DNA of 64,000 bases from Myroides fluvii (GTDB lineage Bacteria > Bacteroidota > Bacteroidia > Flavobacteriales > Flavobacteriaceae), in contig NZ_CP039934.1 in NCBI RefSeq assembly GCF_009792295.1, positions 1,880,501-1,944,500 on the forward strand, in the 5' to 3' direction. The stretch's first letter is position 1, and each line of letters begins with the position of its first letter. This document shows positions 1 to 7,691 of this stretch, one piece after another. The notes below the pieces were generated by a model. That model was not told the DNA's origin and ran no database searches. It saw nothing but the letters and a program-made list of their open reading frames with translations. Both the position numbers and the translations under genes were made by a program.

Positions 1-55
1 CTCCAGGATCTTTGTCGTGATGTCCCGCTGATGGATATACTTTTTCTTGTGCCAT
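1..55 (-). CDS. N-acetylmuramoyl-L-alanine amidase (endolysin), N-terminal fragment
   Basis: Only the first 18 residues are in the window (MAQEKVYPSAGHHDKDPG). The SAGHHDKDPGA-type opening is what I know from amidase_3-like endolysins of Bacteroidota phages, in which the His in this stretch is a zinc ligand. The ATG at 53-55 lies directly after the holin stop, so the two lysis genes are transcribed together. The enzyme would cut the amide bond between muramic acid and the stem peptide at the end of the lytic cycle. The assignment rests on a very short stretch plus the neighbouring holin. Confidence 0.6.
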   Translation of the reverse strand, partial: MAQEKVYPSAGHHDKDPG

Positions 56-56
56 A

Positions 57-635
57 TTATAAATCTTGATTGTTATCTTTTTTCGTAAATAATTCATCTC
101 CATTTTTATTCCCATCAAAGTCAAACCACTGATTGCCTTTGCGCAGAATAAAACCGACAATTCCCTTCATTTCCTTATAACCCAATGCAGCTAAGTTCTC
201 GAAGTAGCTAACGAGCAATTGAAGAATAATCCAAGTGAAAACCACATAGTACAGCCATTGCATGGGATTGACATCGAAGAATTGAAAAAAGTCAATGGAT
301 GCCGTCTTATTGGCAAAAGTGGAGAGTAGGTATAGGATGAAAATGTAGGTTCCTATCTTGAGAATCATACGACCTACTTTTCGGCTTTTGAATTTTTCTC
401 CTCGTTTGAGGATATCCACTTTAATTCCCGTATGCCATTCGGCTATGATCAAAAAAACAAAAGAGAGTATCACGAAAGCATCCATATTAAACAGACTTTC
501 CGTGCACTCTCTAATGGTTCCTAAAATAACTGCAGATTTAATCAAGTTTTCACTTGAGTTCTTATCTATGGTACTGATAAAATCGGTTTTGTCTGAATAA
601 CCAAAACCTTGTAAGAGGTAAGTAAACCAGTTCAT
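57..635 (-). CDS. Phage holin family protein
   Basis: 192 residues with three hydrophobic segments at about residues 52-67, 93-108 and 126-143, separated by a basic loop near 77-90, and a YFENLAALGY motif (144-153) typical of the phage holin_4 (toxin secretion/phage lysis holin) family. It would make inner-membrane lesions that release the endolysin. The next gene downstream starts right after its stop and looks like an amidase, forming a holin-endolysin cassette. The acidic C-terminus (about 170-192) is probably cytoplasmic. ATG start; no alternative start is needed. Confidence 0.75.
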   Translation of the reverse strand: MNWFTYLLQGFGYSDKTDFISTIDKNSSENLIKSAVILGTIRECTESLFNMDAFVILSFVFLIIAEWHTGIKVDILKRGEKFKSRKVGRMILKIGTYIFILYLLSTFANKTASIDFFQFFDVNPMQWLYYVVFTWIILQLLVSYFENLAALGYKEMKGIVGFILRKGNQWFDFDGNKNGDELFTKKDNNQDL

Positions 636-700
636 TTCTAATTTGTTTCGAACAAAATTAGCGTGTGAATGGTTTTAGAAAAAGGACATGAAAAAACCTC

Positions 701-1366
701 TCAAGTGAGAGGTTCTTCTTTATATAGATCTAGTAAACAATTAAATTGAGATGTACCAAGTAAATTGTCTAAAAATTTATTTTGAATCATAAATGTTTTA
801 AATGTTTCAAATTTAGGATCTAATCCCCAAATACATAAAGCTAATAATTCAAACTTGTCTTTTGGATCAAATAACATTTTGAAGAATGCTTCTTTATATT
901 TTTTATCTTGTTCTTTTGAATCGAAAATATCAAAATCATCTAATTGATTTATAATTATTATTAAAAGATTCATGTTAGAATCAATTGAAAAAGGCAGTCG
1001 ACCATTATGTACCCAATCGATATATCTTTTAGGGGTTGTGCGCTGTATTGTTTGTTCTAATGAATCAAATAAACTATCATAATTGTTTAAAAACTCTTTA
1101 TCTACAATTGTTTCTAAATAATCATGATACATGTTTTCGTGGTTTTCTCCATAATATTTATGGATATTAACTTTTGTCTCATTATACATAGAGTGCAGGT
1201 TAAAAAACAAATCATTAAACTCTTGTTTATTATCCTTGATCCTTTGCCTTTCAAACTCTTTTCGTTGAGACTTAATAATTGACTCTTGATAAAATAGAGC
1301 TGCAACGACTCCCATAAAAGTAGCAACTTCGATTACAGGTTTTAAACACGATTCATACCACCCCAT
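701..1366 (-). CDS. Membrane-anchored protein resembling putative phage abortive-infection (putAbiC) family
   Basis: About 221 residues. An N-terminal hydrophobic stretch (about residues 8-27) is followed by a basic helix and a largely helical soluble domain. The pattern DLFFNLHSMYNE after the anchor and the C-terminal KFELLALCIWGLDPKFETF segment resemble the putative abortive infection protein family PF16872, but the match is by eye and the protein is short for that family. I chose the ATG at 1364-1366, which overlaps the upstream stop as TAATG, over the GTG six bases earlier. It is coupled to the DUF4468 gene and lies between virion and lysis genes, a common place for prophage cargo. Function is inferred only. 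Confidence 0.45.
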   Translation of the reverse strand: MGWYESCLKPVIEVATFMGVVAALFYQESIIKSQRKEFERQRIKDNKQEFNDLFFNLHSMYNETKVNIHKYYGENHENMYHDYLETIVDKEFLNNYDSLFDSLEQTIQRTTPKRYIDWVHNGRLPFSIDSNMNLLIIIINQLDDFDIFDSKEQDKKYKEAFFKMLFDPKDKFELLALCIWGLDPKFETFKTFMIQNKFLDNLLGTSQFNCLLDLYKEEPLT

Positions 1367-1893
1367 TACCACTCATCATCATTTGTATTTACTGCGTCCA
1401 CAAACTGTTGTGCAACAGCATTAAAATATGCTTCTAACTCATTTTTCTCCTCTTCCAAACGAAGCTTTCCATTCTTTTCATTCCAAATAGCATAACATTT
1501 CCAAACGTTACCAGTGAATTCCATTCCTCCCATGTCCAAAGCAACAATCTCATATTTTACTTTGCCATCTTTGAAAGATAATTCATTGTCAAATGTTATA
1601 TCAACAGGTATTTTAACTCCTCCATTTTTCACACGCATTGAATGTCTCTGAGAGAATCGTAGTTTTTTATCCTTGATATCCGATTTTATCACGTGATTTG
1701 GATTTTTGAAGGTCTCATTGACAAACAAGACAGCTGCATCGTATAATTCACTAGCGGTTTTTCCTTCAAAGTCTAAAACCAAGTAAGGTTCCTGGTTGGC
1801 TTTGGATTTTAATCCTTCAGGTGTAACTTCAAAATGTTGTGCAAAGGTTACATTCGTTAGTAACACGGCAAACAGGAGTAATAGTTTCTTCAT
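1366..1893 (-). CDS. Exported DUF4468-type protein (copy 1)
   Basis: 175 residues starting with a clear signal peptide (hydrophobic core LLLLFAVLLTNVTFA, cleavage near AQ). The mature part has the pattern of DUF4468 (TBP-like fold): an early strand VLDFEGKTASELYDAA, then WI/FVNETF and alternating strands. It ends in DDEW, exactly like the next gene upstream, and both are of equal size, so they are tandem paralogues. The domain's biochemical function is unknown. Being exported rather than packaged, it is probably lysogenic-conversion cargo. Its stop overlaps the start of the AbiC-like gene, so they are likely co-translated. Confidence 0.6.
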   Translation of the reverse strand: MKKLLLLFAVLLTNVTFAQHFEVTPEGLKSKANQEPYLVLDFEGKTASELYDAAVLFVNETFKNPNHVIKSDIKDKKLRFSQRHSMRVKNGGVKIPVDITFDNELSFKDGKVKYEIVALDMGGMEFTGNVWKCYAIWNEKNGKLRLEEEKNELEAYFNAVAQQFVDAVNTNDDEW

Positions 1894-1926
1894 AATTTTT
1901 TATTTTGATCATTAGTTATCAACTTA

Positions 1927-2457
1927 TTACCACTCATCATCACGACTACTCTCTCCATTGATATGTTTGTATAGGTCTTGTAGTATAGTATTTATAGAAG
2001 CTTCTAACTCTTTGTGTCCCTCAATGTAAACCTTTTTGACACTACCATCTTTCTTAAACATGGATTCATATCCGTAATATACAGCTTGAGTGGGGTGTGT
2101 AAAGTCATTTAAAATAAAAGAGGCTCTGTATCGATTCTCTTTGATATCAATATCTAACTTATATGTAATACCATAAGACGTTCTCATTCCCAATGTAGAA
2201 TAACTCCAAGCATTATCCATAAATCCATTTAAACTGACAAACTTATCTTGAATACCCCCTTTTAAAACATCTTTAGGACTATTATATTTTAGATTGATCC
2301 ATTCAATAACCTTGGTGTAGATTTCCGAAGCAGGTTTATCACTTAGATCGTAAACAACTGGAGTAACTCCTGTATTGGTTAACGATGCCTTTTGATCTTG
2401 CGCAAGTAGAGAAGCAGGAAGTATCATTAAAAATGCAAAAAGTAAATTTTTAATCAT
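1927..2457 (-). CDS. Exported DUF4468-type protein (copy 2)
   Basis: 176 residues from the ATG at 2455-2457. That start was chosen because it begins a normal signal peptide (MIKNLLFAFLMILPASLLA); a start nine codons earlier would put polar residues in front. The mature protein shares the VYDLSDKPASEIYTKVIEWI pattern with copy 1 at the same place, plus the same DDEW ending. The two genes are separated by 33 bp. Periplasmic or outer-membrane location is expected. The duplication inside a prophage cargo slot is the notable point; no function is known. Confidence 0.6.
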   Translation of the reverse strand: MIKNLLFAFLMILPASLLAQDQKASLTNTGVTPVVYDLSDKPASEIYTKVIEWINLKYNSPKDVLKGGIQDKFVSLNGFMDNAWSYSTLGMRTSYGITYKLDIDIKENRYRASFILNDFTHPTQAVYYGYESMFKKDGSVKKVYIEGHKELEASINTILQDLYKHINGESSRDDEW

Positions 2458-2537
2458 AATAATTGATTTAATGTTAATTTTCAAAGATAAGATAAACTCT
2501 GAAAATTTATAAAAGGATTACGTATAACCCTACTTTT

Positions 2538-2804
2538 TCATAGGGAAGGCAAAGCATCCAACAACCAATAAGCATTCAATACCTCTTGCTTTTCCTCGTT
2601 TTTCTCCATTAGGTTTATCGGTTTATATCCCAATTCATAGAGAATATCGACCAATTGATAATCATCAATACATTCATATGGAAAGATCCGAAACAAGAAG
2701 TTTAGCAATTCTTTAGTCGTTAACTTTAGGTTAGCATTCTCCTTTGTTCCAGGAATAAAATTGACATAGAGATAGTCTTTTATTTTTTCAGGATAATCGT
2801 ACAT
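2538..2804 (-). CDS. Small hypothetical phage protein, 88 aa
   Basis: 88 residues, helical, with aromatic-rich N-terminus (MYDYPEKIKDYLYVNF) and no signal peptide or membrane segment. I do not recognise a family. It lies 63 bp downstream of a virion-protein candidate and upstream of the cargo genes, on the same strand, so it probably belongs to the late transcript. The codon pattern and uninterrupted frame in a gene-dense context support it being real. Confidence 0.55.
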   Translation of the reverse strand: MYDYPEKIKDYLYVNFIPGTKENANLKLTTKELLNFLFRIFPYECIDDYQLVDILYELGYKPINLMEKNEEKQEVLNAYWLLDALPSL

Positions 2805-2867
2805 AAGGATTCGGATTAAAAAAAGCTCCCATACAGGAGCTTTTTGATTTACAACACAACTTTATTA

Positions 2868-3449
2868 CTATTCACCACCTGGTGAGTTTGGTTCAGGGAA
2901 CAGAACAAGGTCTCCAGTGAATACTGCTGCAGGCCATTTGGATTTATCTTTGAAGGTGATATTCAATGAATTGTTTCCTTCAGCTGCAGCTTCGATTTTG
3001 TGTTCTTGAGCATCTACCCATGCCGGCATACGCTCTGAACCTAATAATCGCATTTGTCCAGAATCAAATTCTTGGGTAACAATAATCAAGTCCTGATTCT
3101 TTACCCAACGACAAAATCCTAATAAAGATGATTTAGATCCTGCTATTTGGGCTACTAAGGAATTTTCAAATAAGCGTCTGCCTTTCTCACCAATTTGAGT
3201 GGAAGTGATTTCCCCTGTTTCAGTAATCATCGTGAGTTCTGTAAAACCGTAACCTTGTTTTAATTTGATTTCTTTTATTTCAGCTAATTCAGCAAAGGTT
3301 TCTGCAGCATTTGCCTGATCACCACATAAATCTTTAGGCACACCAACTGATTCGAAATAACTCAATGGAGCATAAAAGATTTTTTTACCCAATGCCCCCG
3401 TTGGCTCACAGCTAGAAAAACCAACATCTTCTAATTTAAGTTCAGCCAT
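2868..3449 (-). CDS. Putative virion protein (possible tail or neck component)
   Basis: 193 residues, rich in beta-strand patterns, no signal peptide. The opening ELKLEDVGFSSCEPTGALGKKI recurs in proteins coded just after the major capsid gene in Bacteroidota phages, where they are usually unnamed structural proteins. It overlaps the upstream 104-residue gene by one base (ATGA-type junction), which indicates tight coupling inside the head gene cluster. The exact role is not determinable from the sequence. Confidence 0.5.
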   Translation of the reverse strand: MAELKLEDVGFSSCEPTGALGKKIFYAPLSYFESVGVPKDLCGDQANAAETFAELAEIKEIKLKQGYGFTELTMITETGEITSTQIGEKGRRLFENSLVAQIAGSKSSLLGFCRWVKNQDLIIVTQEFDSGQMRLLGSERMPAWVDAQEHKIEAAAEGNNSLNITFKDKSKWPAAVFTGDLVLFPEPNSPGGE

Positions 3450-3763
3450 TATATTTCTTTGATAAAGATATTTTTGGAATCAATCATTGATTCTAAAACA
3501 TCGGAATTCGACAAAATTTCTTCTTTTGATAGAATTACACCATCAATATTCACGCGATTAGGCATGGAAGCGGTAAAGGTGTATTTACGACCGTTATATT
3601 CGTAATAACCTAAAGCAACACGTTCTTTCGCTTCAGCTTCTTGTTCCTTTCGTGCTTGCTCTTCTTGCGCCTTTACATCAACCCCTTCAATAGGAGTTTT
3701 GTTTTTGTTTTGAACTTCTCCATCTGTAGCTGGAGAAGTTTCTTTCTTGGTTTGTTTTGCCAT
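3449..3763 (-). CDS. Phage protein with charged N-terminus, 104 aa
   Basis: The first 50 residues are highly charged and low-complexity (KQTKKETSPATDGE, then repeated QEEQARKEQEAEAKER, coiled-coil-like). The last 50 form a small domain (LGYYEYNGRKYTFTASMP...). The gene lies immediately downstream of the major capsid gene (6 bp gap) and overlaps the next one, so a head-decoration or head-completion role is plausible but unproven. Confidence 0.5.
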   Translation of the reverse strand: MAKQTKKETSPATDGEVQNKNKTPIEGVDVKAQEEQARKEQEAEAKERVALGYYEYNGRKYTFTASMPNRVNIDGVILSKEEILSNSDVLESMIDSKNIFIKEI

Positions 3764-3769
3764 GGATAA

Positions 3770-4777
3770 CTATTTTACAATTAAACCTTCTTCCTCAGGA
3801 TAGAATAAAGCGTTTTGTTCTGCGTTATTTAATCCGCGTACAGCATCTGCGTCGAAGTTCGCAACAAAACACACCTGATTTACAGCTAATTCATAGTTCA
3901 AAGTAAACTCAAAGAACAATTTTAACTTGTAGTTTTCCTTTTGAATATCTGTAACTTCAGGAGCATCAATCAAGTCGATTAATTTCAACATATTCCAGTC
4001 TGGAGTCGTGAAAATAATATCGTTATTGATGTTTAAAGGAACAATTTCCATATTCAATAATGGAGTTAACATGGTGTCTTGTTCAGTAAACGTTGGGTTT
4101 ACACCGTAAGCATCTTTGTACGCATCTTTATACCACATAGCTACTCTTGTTGAACAGAAAACTTTCTTTAAACTGTCCACAGCTTCTGTAGGGAGCCCTA
4201 ACTCAAAAGTCTTGAATTGATCAACCACATTCACTTGAGTGATGGCTTGTAAAGGAATTGAGAAAACTGGAAAGTCTGTACTTTGTCTTGCATTTGCAAT
4301 CACCGTACTCCAACCATTTAAAGACTTACCAAATTCTTTGACATTGGCGTTATCATCTCTTTTTCCTTTTAAGGAAAGTACATTAAGATCGGAAATAATT
4401 TTCTTCCCTAATTCATCCATAATGTATTTAGAAATTGACTTATCCTCTAATTCCTCTCCTTCTTCATACATTCTAGCTAACCAACTACCTACCATATCAG
4501 CTGGAACAAAACCGAAGTTTACTTTTTGTTTATATGCCAATAGTTTTTTAGCATTGAATTGGATTTCACCCATTTCTGTCCATTCACTAGAGAATCCTTG
4601 AACAACATGTGTCATTAAAGAAGTGAAAGAAGGATAGGCTCCATTTACTTGAGTAATAGTTCGACAGTGTTTGTCAACTTTAACTTCTTTTGAATAAACT
4701 GCAGGAGATAAAATTTCTGGGTTTTCTTTAATGTATTCCCCCAACTCAGTTTGAATCTGATCAATTTTTATTTTCAT
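3770..4777 (-). CDS. Phage major capsid protein
   Basis: 335 residues with no signal peptide or membrane segment. Position directly downstream of the protease/scaffold gene (1 bp gap), the size, and the pattern of an N-terminal arm (about 1-45), a long helix-rich middle and strand-rich C-terminal part fit major capsid proteins of the HK97 fold. The segment near residues 265-290 (IIFTTPDWNMLKLIDLID) and the late FEFTLNYELAVNQVCFVANF resemble C-terminal strands of capsid proteins in Bacteroidota prophages. I cannot confirm the fold without a profile search. It is the best landmark that this is a tailed-phage element and not a conjugative island. Confidence 0.65.
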   Translation of the reverse strand: MKIKIDQIQTELGEYIKENPEILSPAVYSKEVKVDKHCRTITQVNGAYPSFTSLMTHVVQGFSSEWTEMGEIQFNAKKLLAYKQKVNFGFVPADMVGSWLARMYEEGEELEDKSISKYIMDELGKKIISDLNVLSLKGKRDDNANVKEFGKSLNGWSTVIANARQSTDFPVFSIPLQAITQVNVVDQFKTFELGLPTEAVDSLKKVFCSTRVAMWYKDAYKDAYGVNPTFTEQDTMLTPLLNMEIVPLNINNDIIFTTPDWNMLKLIDLIDAPEVTDIQKENYKLKLFFEFTLNYELAVNQVCFVANFDADAVRGLNNAEQNALFYPEEEGLIVK

Positions 4778-4778
4778 T

Positions 4779-5195
4779 TTACTTCAGAATTTTGTTTAAC
4801 AATTGATTGTGTCCAGCGTTAGCATCGATAATGCTATTTTCCTCCTCTTCCCTTGTAGTAGGATTCCCTTTTGCACCGGTGTGTGCGTTACCTGGCTTCC
4901 CTTGTAGTTCCGCGATAGTTGCCAACAAAGAGGCTTGATCTGCAGTTTGGTCCGCTGTTGCTTCAATACCTGCAGCAGCTAATACAGCGTTGTATCGTGT
5001 ATTGGCTTCAGTAGCCTTGTTTGTTTCTGCTGTAACCGATGCAGTTAATGTTTCTACAGCTGTTTGCCCTTCAGCTAGTGCTGTGTTAAGAGTTGCCAAT
5101 TGTTCTTCATTGAAGTAAGTACCTTTGTCGGTACTTTCTAATGCTTCCACAGCTAGAGCAGCGGTAAGCGCGGTAAGTGTGATTTTCTTTGACAT
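4779..5195 (-). CDS. Possible nested scaffold protein (in-frame internal start)
   Basis: The in-frame ATG at 5193-5195 (residue 286 of the protease-scaffold gene, reading MSKKITLTALTAALAVEALE) begins exactly where the protease domain ends. Translation from here would give a free 138-residue scaffold, as known for lambda Nu3. This is inferred from domain layout alone. Confidence 0.35.
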   Translation of the reverse strand: MSKKITLTALTAALAVEALESTDKGTYFNEEQLATLNTALAEGQTAVETLTASVTAETNKATEANTRYNAVLAAAGIEATADQTADQASLLATIAELQGKPGNAHTGAKGNPTTREEEENSIIDANAGHNQLLNKILK

Positions 5196-6050
5196 AGAAT
5201 TTGATTGTTTGTCTTTACTTTTTGATTGTAGTAATCCGTTTACGATTCCTTTTAAGGTTCCAAGGCTGTCGATTAGTCCCATTTCTTGTGCTTTTTTGGG
5301 TGAATAAGTAGCTCCAGTAAAGACCTCTTCTTTAATAGTTGAGCGTTGACTCTTTACATCGGAAATAAATTCTTCTGTAATTGGATCTAGTTCCTCTTTG
5401 ATGTAGAGTTCTGGATTGCCTTTGAGTAGTTCTCGAACTGGTTTGTTCTTATCCTTTGATTGAGTTGCATATTCTTCAACAACCGTTGCTCCTTTCGCTT
5501 TGTAGTATCCTTCTAAATCGATGAAATAGACCATGGTTCCGATTGAACCAATCTTATCTGCTCTTTTATTTGCTATGATTTTGTTGGTAGCAGAAGCGAT
5601 ATAATAAGCAGCACTACACAAATAACCATCTGTATAAGTTTCAATGGGTGTTTCGATGGATTGAATGATATCGTACAGTTCCGGTGTACCTGAAACTTGT
5701 CCACCACCCGAATCAACATCCAATACAATCCCAACGCAATTTGAATCGCGGTCATAGGCTTGTATTTGTTTTCCTATCGATTGAGTTCCTGTAGGACCAC
5801 AGAATTGATTGTATTTGTAAATTCCTCCTTTGATTGGAATTACAGCAACATACTGATCTTCTGCATTTGGAGATGGATTGTCTTTGGTACCAGCAATGGT
5901 TGAAGTAGTAGTAAATAAGGTTGGATAGTTAGCCTTTCCTTGAACTAAATTACCCTCAAGTACATTGCGTAATTGAGGTAACAAAGTGTTTTTCATTGAA
6001 GGATCAATGAACCACTTGGTACTTAGTAAAGAGTAGATATTAGATATCAT
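4779..6050 (-). CDS. Prohead protease (S49/SppA-like) fused to scaffold region
   Basis: 423 residues. Residues about 65-280 carry the S49 peptidase pattern: IVLDVDSGGGQVSG (108-121), the nucleophile region DGYLCSAAYYIAS (141-153, Ser146) and GSIGTMVYFIDLEGYYKAKG (168-187), with Lys199 in a later loop as candidate general base. Residues 286-423 are Ala/Glu/Thr-rich and helical (EALESTDKGTYFNEEQLATL...), as expected of a scaffolding segment, like lambda C with internal Nu3. The product would assemble with the capsid protein and degrade scaffold during head maturation. It sits one base upstream of the capsid gene. ATG start; the N-terminal 60 residues are a poorly conserved lead. Confidence 0.75.
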   Translation of the reverse strand: MISNIYSLLSTKWFIDPSMKNTLLPQLRNVLEGNLVQGKANYPTLFTTTSTIAGTKDNPSPNAEDQYVAVIPIKGGIYKYNQFCGPTGTQSIGKQIQAYDRDSNCVGIVLDVDSGGGQVSGTPELYDIIQSIETPIETYTDGYLCSAAYYIASATNKIIANKRADKIGSIGTMVYFIDLEGYYKAKGATVVEEYATQSKDKNKPVRELLKGNPELYIKEELDPITEEFISDVKSQRSTIKEEVFTGATYSPKKAQEMGLIDSLGTLKGIVNGLLQSKSKDKQSNSMSKKITLTALTAALAVEALESTDKGTYFNEEQLATLNTALAEGQTAVETLTASVTAETNKATEANTRYNAVLAAAGIEATADQTADQASLLATIAELQGKPGNAHTGAKGNPTTREEEENSIIDANAGHNQLLNKILK

Positions 6051-6111
6051 GCTGAATGTTATGATTTTACAACCACAAAGTTCTTACCCTAACATTCAGC
6101 AAAAAAGGACA

Positions 6112-6564
6112 CTAAATCGTGTAGTAAATGGGGCGATTGCGCTGTGTGCCCTCAATGACAATCTCAATGCCCGATTTGGATTCGATGGATGTCCCATCGT
6201 CCACTTGGAAAGTAAGTAGTAACGGTTCCTGGTCCGTTCCAAAAATTTTAGTGAAACCGTTGTAATATTTTACCACTGCAATACCCGGTTGGTTAACATA
6301 TTGATCCAATAGCTGTTCCAAAGCCTCCGATCGCGTCAAAATAGTGTAGGAGAGGTCTATTTCGTAGAGATCATCCTTGGATTTACTGTCATTTTTGAAG
6401 GAATTTGGAGCAATTGTTGCTTCAATGGCATGCTCCTCCGGAGTAAAGACAATTTGACTAGCAGAACGATCACTCAAGTGGATCGGCCAATTGGTGGTTT
6501 CTTCCATCAAATAGAAATCAATGGTGTAAATTCCGGATAGTTGTTCGGTACAATTAAATCGCAT
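6112..6564 (-). CDS. Hypothetical phage protein, beta-rich, 150 aa
   Basis: 150 residues dominated by alternating polar/hydrophobic strands (SGIYTIDFYLMEETTNWPIHL near the start, GIAVVKYYNGFTKIFG in the middle), without signal peptide. It precedes the protease/scaffold gene on the same strand, so it is an early member of the head cluster. A small virion or connector protein is plausible; I recognise no family. Confidence 0.5.
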   Translation of the reverse strand: MRFNCTEQLSGIYTIDFYLMEETTNWPIHLSDRSASQIVFTPEEHAIEATIAPNSFKNDSKSKDDLYEIDLSYTILTRSEALEQLLDQYVNQPGIAVVKYYNGFTKIFGTDQEPLLLTFQVDDGTSIESKSGIEIVIEGTQRNRPIYYTI

Positions 6565-6604
6565 ATTTTTTTTTATGAATTAGTCCCTAAGTTCAGCCCT
6601 TTGT

Positions 6605-7066
6605 TTATAAGGGTTGCGATAGTTTTAAAATTTTTGTCCGTTCCTCTTTCTTTTTATAGCGCTTATAATCGCGGTAAAGAGTGTCGTATTTCACGTCATC
6701 TTCTGTAATGCCGTGGTAATCTAAAAATATACGGATCGCCGGGAGTTCCTGACCATGTTGGTATTTGTGAATCTTCATAAAATCAAACAATTGTTCCCGG
6801 AACAAACGATCTAAGTAATTGGCGATGTCATTGGCTCGCATGGGATTGATCACTACGCCTTTGGTATTGGCATAGTATTCGGATAAGTTGATTCGATAAC
6901 AATCATTCCCGAGTACAGGGGAAATACTCTTCGGATCAAACTCTTTTTCGAGTAGTTCTAAGAGGTGAATACCCAGTGTTGTTTTTTTGGAGATAAAAAG
7001 CGCCTCACCATATTTTTGAGTAAGAAACTTTTTGACATAAGTGGGAACAGGAATCGTCATATACAT
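6605..7066 (-). CDS. Hypothetical phage protein, 153 aa, first gene of the head operon
   Basis: 153 residues, mixed alpha/beta with a basic C-terminal helix (RDYKRYKKKEERTKILKL) and a segment DYHGITEDDVKYDTLYRDYK that looks like a small DNA-binding or tower helix. No family recognised. It is the first gene downstream of the repeat-rich 7.07-7.69 kb control region, so its promoter probably drives the whole protease-capsid-lysis run. A second in-frame ATG lies two codons in (7058-7060). Confidence 0.5.
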   Translation of the reverse strand: MYMTIPVPTYVKKFLTQKYGEALFISKKTTLGIHLLELLEKEFDPKSISPVLGNDCYRINLSEYYANTKGVVINPMRANDIANYLDRLFREQLFDFMKIHKYQHGQELPAIRIFLDYHGITEDDVKYDTLYRDYKRYKKKEERTKILKLSQPL

Positions 7067-7097
7067 AGCAAGTTGAATAAGAGGTGATTATAGTGTA

Positions 7098-7203
7098 AAA
7101 ATACGCATTTATGTTGTTTTTTACAATATGATAGATGTTTTACTGCTTTTATTCAAGGGGGAAAGAGGCTAAAAACGTAAAATACACATTGATGTTGTTT
7201 TTT
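7098..7203. repeat. Pair of 25-bp direct repeats upstream of the head operon
   Basis: Copies at 7098-7122 and 7179-7203 share the pattern AAAATACrCATTkATGTTG followed by six T, with two mismatches over 25 bp and a centre-to-centre distance of 81 bp. The proximal copy ends about 32 bp from the start codon at 7066. Two well conserved copies in front of the first head gene look like binding sites for a late regulator. Confidence 0.6.
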
Positions 7204-7299
7204 GACACATGAGTTACTTTGATTATTTTTTCTTAAAATTGCTAAAGGCACAAAAAAAAATGAAAAACTAAAAATAACCCTATTGTTTTTGGAAAAAAC

Positions 7300-7502
7300 G
7301 TCTCACAGTCTCACAACTATGATTATCAGTAAGTTAAGCTGTGAGACGCTAGTGGGATTTGTGAGACAACCTCTTTATTTGTGAGACCGATTTTTTTTAG
7401 TCTCACAAATCCCACAGAAATCCCACAAAATTTTTAAAACATAACTTATTTATTATTAATACTTTATATATAATTAATAGAGTAATATAGTCTTTGTGAG
7501 AC
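7300..7502. repeat. Iteron-like array of GTCTCACA / TGTGAGAC octamers
   Basis: Seven perfect 8-bp units: GTCTCACA at 7300, 7308 and 7400, and its complement TGTGAGAC at 7340, 7360, 7380 and 7495. The units at 7340, 7360, 7380 and 7400 are exactly 20 bp apart. A perfect 16-bp inverted repeat (GTGGGATTTGTGAGAC at 7352-7367; its complement at 7400-7415) is built on them. An AT-rich stretch (7430-7490) follows. This is the layout of a replication origin or a multi-site operator. Confidence 0.7.
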
Positions 7503-7650
7503 TGTGGGAATTTTTTGCCCCTTGTTTTATAGGATTGAGAATTTTTCCAAAATTCTTTTATTTGGGGGGTGTGGGGGGGAACGGAATAAGACCAGGAGAG
7601 TGAGGTTGTTTATTTAATACAATAGAGTAGTAGGTGGGGAAAGTTGTGGG
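7503..7650. other. Non-coding G-rich stretch with small inverted repeat
   Basis: No frame here looks coding. A perfect 7-bp inverted repeat (GAATTTT / AAAATTC, 7539-7555) precedes two long G runs of six and seven (7564-7579) and further GGGG/GGG runs near 7635-7650. The G runs could form a quadruplex on the plus strand. Together with the array to the left this completes the 625-bp control region between the head operon and the cargo gene. Confidence 0.4.
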
Positions 7651-7681
7651 TATAAAAAAACGAAGCTGAAGGGCTTCGTTT
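7651..7681 (-). terminator. Rho-independent terminator of the TIR-like cargo gene
   Basis: Stem AACGAAGC / GCTTCGTT with a six-base loop, followed on the minus strand by a run of T. It lies about 10 bp after the stop of the gene at 7692-8591, so that gene does not read into the control region. Confidence 0.8.
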
Positions 7682-7691
7682 AAGTTGTTTA

